Made by a program: the position numbers and the translations under genes
Source: Salvia splendens
Lineage: Eukaryota; Streptophyta; Magnoliopsida; Lamiales; Lamiaceae
Assembly (NCBI RefSeq): GCF_004379255.2
Contig: NC_056042.1
Span: forward strand, 9,781,901-9,845,900
Reading direction: 5' to 3'
Length of the DNA stretch: 64,000 nt
Shown here: in pieces, positions 10,219 through 21,986 of the stretch
Layout: each line of letters starts with the position of its first letter
How positions within the stretch are numbered: position 1 is the first letter of the stretch
The notes under the pieces: generated by a model
Database searches by the model: none
What the model was told of the DNA's origin: nothing
What the model saw: the letters and a program-made list of their open reading frames with translations, nothing else

Positions 10219-10566
10219 TGTTAAGGGACACGTCTTCCTTAACGTCGAATTCCACACAATCAAGAAACACACGCCGGAGTTGTCGAGCGCCCAAGAGGTT
10301 TGGGTCGGCGATTCTTCCGGTGAAGGGGGTTGCTGAGCGCGAGAGAGATTCTCGTCGGCAGCGATAGAGAAATAGAGTTTTGTGATTCAAGCCAAGTTGG
10401 GCGAAATACCGATTTTATTAATTGACTGAATGAATAAAATGATAACAACATATCTCTATTTATAATACTAGAATACTAGCTTATGGAACAAGAAATAAAT
10501 ATAAGAAAAGATATGCAAATCCCTAATATATCTAAACTAAATAATAATAGTATAAGACTCGTATCA
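10219..10566 (-). repeat. LTR (5' LTR in element orientation)
   Basis: Direct repeat of 8575-8921 with TG...CA ends on the plus strand, followed by the TSD AGTAC at 10567. Confidence 0.85.
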
Positions 10567-10840
10567 AGTACTATCTCAATTATGATGATCATCATCATTA
10601 CTAGTATTATTTATATTACTCTTATTAGTATTTTTTTTTGCGATGAGAACATTTTGTAATGATTTAAAACGTTTTCTTGCATGTGTTGGGAAAAACATTG
10701 TGCGACAATCTCAACTGAAAGAAGTCATTACTTAGATTTCAATTAATGTCCTTTGATTATGATTTATGCATGCATGGTTACCGTCGTCCATTTAAGCACT
10801 GGGTCATTTTTAACTAACTTACTTAGAGCATCCACAATAG

Positions 10841-11012
10841 TGGACGAGTCGGCGGACGAGCGACCGGTGAGCCGCTCGTCCGTCGCACTCGTCCACTATT
10901 GCGACTGGCGAGAGCGTCGCAAAGGAGCTACGCGGACGACCCCTCGTCCATCAGTTCGTCCGCCCTCTCGTCTGCTATTGCTGCACCCAAGGGACGAGCG
11001 CACGGACGAGAC
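10841..11012 (+). repeat. Left subterminal GGACGAG/CTCGTCC motif cluster of element C
   Basis: The heptamer GGACGAG or its complement, with one-base variants, occurs about ten times within 170 bp inside the left TIR. Such clusters are usual binding sites for the transposase or ORF1 protein. The motif differs from that of the right end. Confidence 0.6.
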
Positions 11013-11127
11013 GGTTTTTTGATTTTTTTAAACTCTATATATACGGCTCGTTTCGGTTCGTTTTCATTCACACCACTTGTATTAACGAGTTTCTCTTCTT
11101 TCACTCTACAGTTCTCGACATCCCGAA

Positions 11128-12461
11128 ATGGATAGTGATAGTGGTGGTGCTGATGGTAGTGGTGCGGGTGGTGGTGGCTGGGATAGTGAAGCAACGCGGA
11201 AAATCCGCGAACAGATACGGGCCTATACGTCCGCTGAGATAAATCGCCTGATGAGGGAGGCCTTGCAGCAGCAGCAGCCGGCGGTACCTCGCCCCATCCA
11301 GCATCGAGGTGTAGTACACCGCGACCACGTCGCTGCACACCAACGGTTGTTTGACGACTATTTCGCTGAGCAGCCGCGATTTGGGGACAACTTCTTCCGG
11401 CGGCGTTTTATGATGCACCGGGATCTATTTATGCATATCGTGAACGCTTTAGAGCGTCGGTACAAGTACTTCCGATTCAGGGAGGATGCGAGTGGCAGAC
11501 CCAGTCACTCGCCTATATAGAAGTGCACTGCTGCAATTAGGCAGTTGGCTTACGGAGGCGCGACCGACATGTCGAGTATCTCCACATCGGCGAGACGACT
11601 GCCCGCGATTGTCTCAAGTATTTTTGTCAGGGCGTCATTCAAATATTCGGGGAGAGGTACCTGCGAAAGCCTACCCCCCAAGACTGCCAGGAACTGATGG
11701 ATATGCACGGGGCGGTGCACGGGTTTCCTGGGATGTTGGCTAGTATAGATTGCATGCATTGGGAGTGGAAGAACTGCCCCACCGCCTGCAAGGGTCACTA
11801 CACGACCGGCTTTAAAGGCAAGAATCCCACAATGATCCTCGAAGCGGTAGCTGACTACCGGCTTTGGATTTGGCATGCATATTTTGGGGTAGCCGGAGGG
11901 AACAACGACGTCAACGTCCTCCAGTCGTCGCCCCTTTTCAACGAGCAGTGCCAGGGCGTTGGTCCGACCATCAGTTTTGTCGCCAACGGCAACCAACATC
12001 ATATGGGCTACTATTTGGCGGATGGGATATACCATAGGTGGCCCGTCTTTGTGAGGACAATCAGATATCTGCTCGAAGATAAGAAGGTCTACTTTGCGAG
12101 CCGACAAGAGTCAGCGCGCCAGGATGTGGAGCGGACATTTGGTGTGCTCCAAGCTCGATGGGCGGCGGTGAAGGGTCCAACCTGTTTGTAGTATGACGAC
12201 TGCATTGCTGATATCATGTACGCATGTATTATGATGCACAACATGATCGTCGAACAAAAAGGTCCAGAACTGACTGATTGGACCAATGAAGATGTCGTCG
12301 GGCCAAGCCACGGCGTGGCCACCGCCAATGTACGAATGTGGATACCTCATGATGACGCTGGGCGGCTCCAACCCAATGCCGACATGCGCCAACAAGAAGC
12401 CCATATTCGACTCCAGCAGGATATAATTGAAGAGTTGTGGGCGCGAAAGAATGCACGTTGA
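11128..12461 (+). pseudogene. Harbinger (DDE_4) transposase, full length but broken
   Basis: From ATG 11128 a Gly/Ser-rich start leads to FDDYFAEQPRFGDNFFRRRF and ERRYKYFRFREDASGRP, ending at TAG 11518-11520. The homology runs on (KCTAAIRQLAYGGATDM), shifts frame near 11570 and returns in the frame of 11697-12191. That frame holds the catalytic core: ASIDCMHWEW with Asp at about 11748, GGNNDVNVL with the second Asp, and RQDVERTFGVLQARW with the Glu. Another stop at 12189-12191 precedes the conserved tail (IADIMYACIMMHNMIV), which ends at 12461. All three catalytic acidic residues survive, so the lesions are two stops and one frameshift. It is related to, but clearly different from, the copy in element B. 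Confidence 0.85.
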
Positions 12462-12612
12462 TATTTATAATGTAATTTCTTGAAATTGATTTTTTAATTG
12501 TACTTTTTTATTGCTTTTAATTTAATGAAATTCTGATTGCATTTTTTTCGTATTGGTGTCGAAATTTTAATCCCGTATTTAAATTCCGTATATAAAATGT
12601 GAATTTGTTTGT

Positions 12613-12745
12613 TGGGAAGTCCTAGTAGCAGTCCACTATTATGCAGTGGGAAGTCCTAGTGATGTGATAGTGGGGTGGGAAGTCCTAGTGACGTGGCAGA
12701 AGGTGTTTTTAGGAAGTCCTAGTGCTAGTACGTGGGAAGTCCTTC
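12613..12745 (+). repeat. Right subterminal GGAAGTCCTAGTG motif cluster of element C
   Basis: The motif (g)ggaagtcctagt[ag] occurs at about 12615, 12650, 12679, 12711 and (as gggaagtccttcc) 12734, roughly every 25-35 bp before the right TIR. Confidence 0.75.
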
Positions 12746-12897
12746 CTATTGTGGATGCTCTTAAATTGGTATGGTGACCTAACTTTAGTACCAGCATAAA
12801 TATCAAATATTAACTTACTTGCTAGTAGGTTGTTAGCATATTCACTTCTATTATTATTTTTCACTTTTTTCTTTTAATTTGCTCATGCAAGCTAATA

Positions 12898-13149
12898 CTC
12901 CCTCCGTCCCCTAATAGGAGTCGTTGTTTGACCGGGCACGAGTTTTAAGAAATGTAAAGAAAAGTTGATTGAAAAAAGTTAGTGGAATGTGGGACCCACT
13001 ATTTTATATTGATTTTATAATAAAATGTGAATGGAGTGAGTTAGTGGAATGTGGGACCTACTACCATTTATGGTAAAAATGAAGAGTGACTCTTAATGGG
13101 GGACGGCCCAAAAAGGAAATTAGCGACTCTTATTTGGGGACGGAGGGAG
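12898..13149. mobile_element. Stowaway MITE (Tc1/mariner-type)
   Basis: The terminal inverted repeats are CTCCCTCCGTCCCC...GGGGACGGAGGGAG with a TA duplication at 12896-12897 and 13150-13151. The 252-bp element has no coding capacity. Confidence 0.9.
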
Positions 13150-13151
13150 TA

Positions 13152-16100
13152 ATATTTTGTAAAAATGGTTCAAACGAAAACCATTAATTCTCACGAGAAC
13201 AGGGAACTAATTTAATATCAACTCTTTAATTGTAAAAGTCTGGAGGTTCAAAATAATAAAAATCTAGTACTACTATAAATTATGAAAATTCCTTCTTTAT
13301 AAAAATTTGAATCATTGACATATTTATAACTATTTTAGATTATTCAGATTATGTTTGGCTCACAAAAAGATTTTTTTTTGGTCAATCTCCCAATATATAC
13401 TATTAATATATACCTTTTAAAGTCATTTCAACTCACATGATATGCTGCCTTCCAATTAATATATAGTATATACACACATTATATAAATTAATAAAATTGA
13501 GCTATTCAGAATTCCAAACACTACCATAAACAGCATGGGAGGAATATTTATACTACTTGACTATATAAAGTAAATTAATTATTAATATCGAATGTAAGTA
13601 AAGCTTTTTACAATCTAACCCAAGTATCATGCTAATCTTCGACGATGTATTTAATTATTTATTGTTGCTATAAATTGACGTGAGAGGCACATGTCTATAC
13701 ATGCAAGGGTGCGCCCATATAAACAATTACTAATATATTTACAAATCATGAAAACTATTAGCATTAATTAGACATGATCTCACGATTCGTGAGTCACCAA
13801 TACTTCATTTGGCGATAAAAAAAGTAGGCGATCTGCCTAAACCACAGAAGAATTAGGTATATAGTAATCATTGACATAGCTATAGTGGTTTTTCGCCTCC
13901 CAATAATTAAAAAATAATTGCCATTTTCATAATTTTATGTTGCAGTAATAAATTACTAAAATATTATTACTATTATTATTAGTAATTGGTTATATTTGAA
14001 ATTTTAGTTTGTGGTTTAATAGAAATAAGTCCAATCACTAGTAAATACAAAGACTATTTCTATATTTTAACTATACTTATAATTTTTAATAAAAAATATA
14101 GTAGTACTAGTATATTTTTTTGTTGGAATTAGGCGTAGCAAAAATTTCATACTTGAAAACTTGGTTCTTCGAAATCTAATGTAAAATTTAAAAGTATTAC
14201 AATTACAAATTAAAGCTCTTTATGGAAGCTTTCCAATTTTACTTATTGGGCTTTGGCTATTGAAAGTATTCAAAAAAGGCTAGAGACATGTTTCCGTAAT
14301 TTTTTTTCTCTTTTTATTGAAATTAAATTTGATTTATATATTGCTAATGTTGAGAGATTTTAAATATTGGTACATTAGAATTTCACATAGAACTTCGAAA
14401 AATTATCAATTGAATTTGGACAAAAATACTGTAAACACATGTTTTCATGATGTAGGGGCTAATCAGTTCCAATATATCATGCTTAAACTCTAATGAGATA
14501 CTTACTCAATTTGTTAAAAGCATTTCTTTGTGGCATTCTTGATCAATTATTAACTAAAGCAAAAAAGAAAAAGTTACTAAGATGAATTAAAAAGTTAATT
14601 GAGAATCAATTAGTGCAGATTTATCGAACTGAAAGTGTAAATTAATCACAAGTGGCACCAAATAAAATCTAATCATTGTGGAAACATGCTAAAAAAATTA
14701 CTATATGGTTGACTCAGAACAAAGTGTTATCAGCCTCGTAGTACCATTTTGTAATACCCTCATATCTCTACAGCATGCTATGAATTGTTCCATGCTTTAT
14801 AATTTATATGTTATTTTATTAGCATCACGCAAACATAATTATAGTAAAGAGAATCAAGTATTAAATGCTATGAATTGTGGCTTTTTGCATGATATAATTC
14901 GGGTTTTCGGGTTTGGTTTCGTACAAAAAATTATGTTTTGAATTGCTTATATTGTAAAAAAATTATTTTTTTTATTTTAGTAAGAAAAAGATTATTTATT
15001 GAGATATATGAGATATTAGCTTACAATTTGAAGCTTTTTTTTCTTTTTTCTAAATAAACCTTTTGAGTATCACAGATCACTTTATAATTTCCTAAAACTT
15101 ACATAATTCCTATATTTCACAAGTAAAGTGCCTTTTCCCGGCCTTTGCGAAATTTCCAAAAATAGTACTATTACTCCTTTCATCCCGTCATAAGATATTT
15201 GTTTCTTTTAAGTAGAGATAAAATAAAATAAGAGAGAAGAGGGACAGCTCGATTTACATGGGGCATCCATAAAAAAACGAATTGCTTATAAGAGAACGAG
15301 GAGAGTAGTAAATTTTTAATTAAGAATGTTAAGTTACACGACTTAGCTAGGAAACGGGAATAAATTGGGCTTTTTGATATTACGATAACTAAATACTCCT
15401 TAATACAATTAAAAAAAACGAGTTTGATAATATTTTAGTGAGGATAAGCCATAATCAAGAAACAACAATCACTTAGGATTATGATCGGGCCAATGGTTAA
15501 ATCGTAAATCAGCCCAGACATGAAAATTGTATTTGTGTACTCCATACACAAATGAAAATCATATTTGAATCATTAAAATTAATCTCTTCGAGCGTGTTCG
15601 GTTTACAAGATACTATTCTGAGTTTAAATATATAATGTGTTTGGTTCATGAGATTTAATCTCATATCTCAATTCTAGATGGATAATCATGGGATAATTAG
15701 TCATGATTAATCCTCTTAAACTAAAATAATCTCAAAACTCAATCATAGATTATATTTTAATACTATTTTATCTAGGAAACCAAATATCAACCGAGAGTGT
15801 CTTATAGTCGATTGAGAAATTTGTGATTAGAACTCGACTTCAGTGGGGACTGGGGTGCTTTTTGTTTATACTATATAACTTTGTTTAATGTCGGGGCATT
15901 AAAATGTGAATTTCCAATTAGTTTTTAATAATTACTATTAGAAGTCTATAACATTTATTGATATTGATTATGTTCATCTCCGTTGTCTCATTTCGTCACT
16001 TTTTGTGTGGATGACATTAAACTACAGAGTTACTGAGTTTTCAATTTTCATATAAAAGAAAACGATAAAGTTGGATCATCTAACTTACCTGCTCAAATTA

Positions 16101-16735
16101 CTAAGGTTATCTGCCTACCATTTTTTTCCACGTGGAATACACGTATCACTTAGGAAATTATTTGGTCCAACTATAAAACTTCAAAATAATCGGTTTTCCT
16201 AATTTAGGAATCTCGAATTATTTAATCACCACTTCCACGGTCAACATCATATCTACGATATTGTCCAATTTAACTCTAGCAGCAGATTCTATATTGGTTG
16301 TTCAACCTATTATATATTGGAGTTATATCTTAATTAAAACAACCACTTCTAATGTTATTTTCATATTAACAGACTAACAGTACATAATCATATAGATATA
16401 ATATGTGAATAAGTGTAGAGTAATTACTGTTTACCTATTTCATCCTTTCTTATGCCTCCTTTATGTTAAGTTTTTGAGTTTCACTTTCAATCATATCTTA
16501 AAAAGGAGTACATAACTAAAATTAAATATGGTCAATTAAAGTTAAAAGATGGAAAGTTGTATATTTTGTTGGTTCGAGTGCTATACAAATACAAAAATAA
16601 CATCACATTGGTAAAAATATCCAACAAATATTTACATGCACAATTCGAAATATACTTACATATTATCATTTTGATATTATATATGGGATATTGAATTTAG
16701 GTTATTACTTACATAGTACATTATATACACTCACA
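13152..16735. other. AT-rich intergenic DNA with no gene recognised
   Basis: I found no supported gene in this 3.6-kb block. Short open frames such as 14705-14941 have no recognisable motif or splice context. Near 15170 a piece (actattactcctttcatccc) resembles one decayed Stowaway end. Confidence 0.6.
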
Positions 16736-17291
16736 ATAGCGCCCATATTTTCGCCCTAAGCAATCGGCGGGTTTATAAGCACTATTGCATGGGTTCGCCT
16801 AGTCGTCTGCCCTTAGGATAGGGTGCGCCGATCGGCTAGGACGGATTGATAGGTGCTCGATTGCGCTATTACAGCACATTCGGCCAAAAATTCCATCGAT
16901 TTTCATTTATTTTTATTTGTTACACTATTTTTATTTTATAAATATCCTATTTTTCACCCCATTTATCGCCCCTTCACTTCAATCTCTTCTCTGATCTCTC
17001 ATCTCATTTATCATTCTCAAGAAAGAAAAAAAAGAAGCTTGGTGATTTTCCAACAAATCCCAACGAAACTCCGATGTTCCCTGCCTTTAATTTATGTTAT
17101 TTTTCTATTTTCTTTTATTTTATAACACCAAAAAAATGAAAAGTAGTGGTGAAAATTGGCATGGGCTGATTTTAAGGGAATAATTTATAGTACTATTGCA
17201 ATTGTTGTGACTGGAAGATAAAAGCTGGCATGGCAGGGAATCAGGGATAAACGGATTTATAGGGAAATTTTTAAGGACACTATTGTAAATG
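16736..17291 (+). mobile_element. Probable Harbinger-type MITE
   Basis: The left end, cactcacaatagcgccc, and the right end, ggacactattgtaaatgg, are roughly inverted (ACAATAG / CTATTGT cores) but not perfect. The left 130 bp contain gcgcc/ggcg blocks. A TATA-like stretch (tttataaatatcc, near 16936) and the CT-rich leader (caatctcttctctgatctctc) resemble the leader in the MITE at 58457-59077. Boundaries are approximate. Confidence 0.5.
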
Positions 17292-18589
17292 GCCTTATGC
17301 CATCGTGAACGTTGTCCCTTATCCGTCTCTTAACCGTCTCATCTCTTTATTATTCATGAGCCTCACTGTACTTTTCATCTCATCTCTTAACTAAGAGACA
17401 ACACCTGCAACCCTCCATCTCTTAACTATCTCATCCCTTAACTATTCATTCAATTTCATTTTTTATTTTTATTTCCAACAAATTCAATTAATAAAAACAC
17501 ACTTCATTAAATAACATAAAATTACAGCTTAAAATTAAAAAAAAAATACATAATTAAAATCCTAAAAAAAATAAAAATTACATAATTTAAAATACAATTT
17601 TATAGAATTTATAAAAACTACTCCACCAGCGAATCATCCCCCGAAGGCGGTGGCGGTGCAGTCAAGCTACCTAGAGGCGGAATACCAATTTGTCTTGCCA
17701 TAAACTCAATTCCGGCAAGATGAGCTTGATATTGGGGAGGCGTCATGCGGGAAGTGTCAGCCATCGGGGAGGTCAAGTACATGGACAATAGGGTGTTTGA
17801 GCCCGAGCCCGAGCCAGCCTGGCTTGATTCACCTCGGCCCCTCCTCCCTCTAGCCGCCTTCGCCGTCTTGGTCCCTTGCGGCCGACGGCGCCCACGGGAG
17901 GACCCCCTGCATCGGTGGTCGTGCCCTCAACCTCTTGTGAGGAAAACTCTTGTAAGGTGTTGTCTGACCCGCCCTCACTAGACGAGTATTGGCCACCCGC
18001 TGTGTTCTTCGTGCGTTTCGAGCTCGAGCCCGTGCTAGACTAGACATCGACGTGTTTGAATTCTTTGCAGTTGTCGTCAAAAAAGACTCGCAAATCCGCT
18101 CTCAGAATGTCGGCTCCACTGGCTCCGCTTTGGTAATTCGCCACTTCATTCTTGTAGATTCCGTAAAATTTTTTGACATCTCTGTCGACTCGGTCAAAAT
18201 GACTGCGAATCATCTTCATGGTGCGGCGGCGGCCCCTTCGGCTTGTTCTCGTTGTAGGCGTCGATGACCTTTTCCCAAAAACACTTGCGGGTTTGTTGAT
18301 TCCCGACGATGGGATTGTACGAGACGCTGACCCAAGTGTTGAATAGAGTCATCGTCTCCTTGCGGCTGTATGGATGACGACCGATATCCTCCTCCTTCGC
18401 GTTCTCCTCTTCCTCTTTCTCCACGGCGTCGAATGCGCGACCCCCGGAGCTTCCACCGCCTCGTGCTCCTTCCGGAGTGGGTTCATTCAGAAAATTCTCC
18501 ATAATTTGGGATAATCCCTGCGAATACCTCGGGGCGGAGGGACGAGTGTATGCATCCACATCAAAATGGGGTGGTTGGTACGCCTCCAA
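17292..18589 (-). mobile_element. Harbinger element D remnant, ORF1 only, 5' part lost
   Basis: The minus-strand ORF1 at 17618-18589 is followed, to the left, by a tail with repeated catctcttaac motifs (17330-17460), typical of Harbinger subterminal regions. The upstream end is replaced at about 18590 by a Copia fragment, so the left-oriented 5' TIR is missing. The right limit near 17292 is a guess. Confidence 0.55.
17618..18589 (-). pseudogene. Harbinger ORF1 (Myb/SANT-like), different family, broken
   Basis: Reading leftward, the frame from 18589 gives MEAYQPPHFDVDAYTR, a Gly/Ser linker, then TMTLFNTWVSVSYNPIVGNQ and CFWEKVIDAYN, stopping near 18194. The homology continues in another frame (IRSHFDRVDRDVKKFYGIY, ADILRADLRVFFDD), meets a stop near 18040, and ends in a Ser/Pro-rich tail with GDDSLVE before a stop at 17618-17620. 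The W-x(n)-NP-VGN-Q and CFW motifs match the ORF1 of element A in layout, but the sequences are distant. There is no transposase beside it. Confidence 0.7.
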
Positions 18590-20365
18590 GATCTCTACTT
18601 AACCCTTTGGTTAAATGATCGGCTAAATTGTTATGAGTTCTCACAAACTCCACAGATATCACACCATCCGTAATAAGTTCACGAATCATGTTATGTCTAA
18701 CACCTAAGTGTCTTGACTTTCCATTATACACTTGACTATATGCCTTAGCCAAGGTAGCTGCACTATCATATCTGATAGATATAGGTGATATCGGTTTAGG
18801 CCACAATGGAATTTCATAAATTAAATTTCTTAGCCATTCATCCTCTTTACCAACTGCTGCTAATGCCACAAACTCTGATTCAATTGTTGAATTAGTTAAG
18901 TTTGTTTCTTTGATGCCCAACATATAGCACCACCTCCAAGACGGAATACTCAACCACTTGTGGAAGAATGATCTTTCATATTGGTAATCCGACTTGCATC
19001 CGAATAACCTTTAAGAACAGAAGGAAATCCAGAATAAGACAAACTATAATACATGGTTCCTTTTAAGTATCTAAATACTCGATTCATTGCTTGCCAATGG
19101 ATTAAACTTGGATTGTGAGTATATCGACTCAATTTTCCAACTGCAAAGGCTATATCGGGTCTAGTACTAATCATAGCATACATGAGTGATCCAATAGCCT
19201 TTGAATATTCAAGCTGATTCACAACAACTCCTTTATTAGGCACGAGTTTTGCACTAGGATCAAAAGGAGTCTTAATTGGAGAACAATCTTTGAAATTAAA
19301 TTTTTCCAGCACCTTCTCAATATAATGTGATTGAGAAATGGAAATTCCTTGTTCTCCATGTGTGATCTTAATTCCAAGAATCACATCAGCCTTCCCCGTG
19401 TCTTTCATCTCAAACTTAGATGACAAAAATTCCTTTGTTTTATCAACTTGATCTTGGTCAGTACCAAATATCAACATGTCATCTACATATAGCCAAATGA
19501 TCACCCCTTTACCAGTAGTATCAAATTTGCTATATACACACTTGTCTGCTTGGTTTAATACAAAACCATTAGACAACACCACGTCTTCAAACTTTTGATG
19601 CCATTGCTTGGAGGCTTGCTTTAATCCATAAAGAGATTTTACCAATTTACATACCTTAAGTTCATTACCAGGCATGACAAAGCCTTCTGGTTGTTTCATG
19701 TAAATCTATTCATCTAATTCACCATTCAAAAAGGCAGTCTTAACATCCATTTGGTGAATTATAAGATTATGTATAGCAGCAAGTGCTAACAATAATCTAA
19801 TGGTGGAAATCCTAGCAACGGGAGCATAGGTGCCAAAGAAATCAATTCCTTCTTTTTGTCTATATCCTTGGATAACCAATCTGGCTTTATATTTGTCTAT
19901 GATTCTATCCACCTTCATCTTCGTTTTGAAGATCCATTTACTATCCAAAGGTATACACCCAGGTGGTAAATCAGTCAGTTTCCAAGTATTATTTTGGATT
20001 ATAGAATCCATCTTATCTTGGATTGCCTCTTTCCAAAATGCAGCATCCCTCGATGCCATAGCTTCTTTGTAGGTTCTTGTATCATCACCAATATTAAAAA
20101 AATATTGATATTGAAAGTTAATTTCATTCCTTGATCCTTCTACCAAGTACAATTGGAAATCATCACCAAAAGACTTAGCTTTTCTTGCTCTTACCACTCC
20201 TCCTAGCCTCAGGAGGTGCATTGATCACTTTATTAATCACATCAGAGTTACTAGAGCTTGCGATCATGCCTCCAGGTTTAGGTAAAGACGTGAATCTATC
20301 CTCATTGTCAAAATCAGCATCTCTTGACTCAATAATAGAGTGCACAGATACGTAGTCGTTAGGTT
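18590..20365 (-). pseudogene. Ty1/Copia pol fragment (reverse transcriptase and RNase H)
   Basis: On the minus strand the order is RT connection ([36 protein letters not shown]), a stop at 19703-19705, RT core ([28 protein letters not shown] around 19477-19490) and thumb. After a frame change near 18950 comes RNase H (TIESEFVALAAVGKEDEWL, RHLGVRHNMIREL), ending in HLTKGLSRDL at the junction with ORF1 of element D. Gag, protease, integrase and LTRs are absent. It is of another Copia lineage than the element at 20366-32310, to which it is fused head to head. Confidence 0.85.
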
Positions 20366-20366
20366 C

Positions 20367-20505
20367 TATTGTAGTATAAATAGTGAGCTTGAGCTCTCTT
20401 GTTTTTTGATTGAGATTTTATAAATAATATTCTATTTTCTCTCAATTCTCTTTATTTTCTTATTATCAAAATGAATCGTGTGATTTAGTTTTTGTAAATT
20501 TCACA
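20367..20505 (+). repeat. Left LTR of Copia element (3' part only)
   Basis: It matches 32171-32310 of the right LTR with a few substitutions, including the TATA-like tataaatag (20376) and the end TTTCACA. About 230 bp of the LTR start are gone, replaced by the reversed Copia fragment. Confidence 0.85.
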
Positions 20506-20517
20506 TGGTATCAGAGC
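20506..20517 (+). promoter_or_regulatory. Primer binding site, tRNA-iMet type
   Basis: TGGTATCAGAGC follows the LTR end directly and is the usual complement of the initiator Met-tRNA 3' end. Confidence 0.9.
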
Positions 20518-21986
20518 AAAATTGCTTCCGGTTATCATCATCTTCTTAGTTTTTTGTAATGGCGGCTCGGAATCCTCGTGGTGCTAATGCGGCTCCAATT
20601 CCTCCAATTGAGGATAGCTCGAGCCCGTATTACCTCCATCCAAGTGATAACCCGAGTTTTCAGCTAGTTCCTCACGTTCTAATCGGATCCAATTACATCA
20701 ATTGGAGTAGATCCGTCACCAAAACTCTTTTGGCGAAGAATAAGATCGCCTTCGTCAATGGCACTCTTCCTCGGCCGACTGAGGACGATTTGTTATTTTC
20801 AGCATGGCTTAGATGCAACAGTACGGTTGTATCATGGCTCAGAAATTCCATGTCAGCTCAGATCTGCTCGAGCATCATGTATATTGATAATGCGCACGAG
20901 ATCTGGTCCGATCTACGTGATCGCTTTTCTCAATTGGACACAGCTAGAGTTTATCAACTGCGACAGAAGATAATGTCACTCACGCAGGGGAATGAAGATG
21001 TTAACACATACTTCACTAATCTGAGGATACTCTGGGATGAGTATAGGCATTCTTAGCCTATCACTTGGTGCATTTGTGGCACTTGTCGATGCAATAGTGC
21101 ATCTAAATGGAACACCTATCAGGAAGAAGAATAATGCATGCAATTTTTGATCGGCCTCAACTCCAGTTTTTCACAGATCCGGTCTAGCATATTGTCTATG
21201 ATTCCAAAGCCTTCTTTATCCAAGGTGTTCTCTCTTGTTTTGCAGGAGGAGAGGCAGCGCACAATTGATGGAAACTCATCTTATACATCAGTTGTTACTC
21301 CTTCAGTGAGTGAACAACTATACTCTGCTAATGCTGCTCAGTCTTATAACAGGAACAGGATATGCTCTCATTGTGGTAAAACAAACCACACGGTGGATAA
21401 ATGTTTTGTTCTACATGGATTTCCACTGAGTTTTGGCAAAGGCAAAGGAAAATTTAATGCTAAGGATGGTGGAAGTTTCTCCAAATCTGTCAATTATGTG
21501 GAGAACAGTTTTGATGAATGTGAGAAGAGTTCTATCTCCACCAGTGTTGCTGTGCCATCTCCTGAGCAATGCCAGCAACTCATTCATCTACTGCAAACTC
21601 AGCTTGCTACAGCTGCTGCCACTCCCTCTCCACTACCTTCAGCCATACCAAATAATCCTCCTACTACAAACTGTGCCTCATTCACAGGTACTATCTCATT
21701 CACTCCCTTTGTTGCTTCTGTAATCACATCAAAGGCTCATTGGTTGCTAGACACTGGTGCTACTCACCATGTTTGTTGTGATTTATCCATGTTTAGCACC
21801 TATTCATCCACTAAAAATGCCTCTGTGCACCTTCCTAATGGTGCAGCTGCTCCAGTCACACAGATTGGATCCATTATCTTAAACTCATCTATAACCCTTG
21901 CTTCTGTTCTTTGTGTTTCTAGTTTTAGTTTCAATCTTATCTCCATCAGTTCTTTGACTTCCTCACTTCAATGCACTGTTGTCTTT

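Larger units (their letters stand above)
8575..10566 (-). mobile_element. Small non-autonomous LTR retroelement with captured host sequence
   Basis: Direct LTRs lie at 8575-8921 and 10219-10566, about 97-98% alike by eye, bounded by TG...CA and flanked by a perfect TSD AGTAC (8570-8574 and 10567-10571). The element reads on the minus strand. Its polypurine tract (reverse complement of actcccccacgg, 8922-8933) lies next to the left LTR, and a primer-site-like TGGTGCTTTCAT (reverse complement, about 10205-10216) lies next to the right LTR. The 1.3-kb interior has no RT, RNase H or integrase. It holds a Pro/Arg-rich minus-strand frame and a plus-strand eIF4B-like fragment. The sequence before the PPT resembles the end of Ty3/gypsy polyproteins (LEDKV), suggesting a Ty3 parent. 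Confidence 0.85.
10826..12760 (+). mobile_element. PIF/Harbinger element C, carries transposase only
   Basis: The TIRs are GAGCATCCACAATAG (10826) and CTATTGTGGATGCTC (ending 12760), with a perfect TTA TSD (10823-10825, 12761-12763). The left 180 bp contain many GGACGAG/CTCGTCC motifs. The right 150 bp contain five copies of a GGAAGTCCTAGTG-type motif. A TATA box (ctatatatac, near 11034) and a leader precede the transposase ATG at 11128. There is no ORF1 gene in the element. Confidence 0.9.

Noticed and set aside
12613..12745. CRISPR-like spaced repeats
   Set aside because: The motifs are short, imperfect, unevenly spaced and sit at the end of a plant DNA transposon; plants have no CRISPR arrays.
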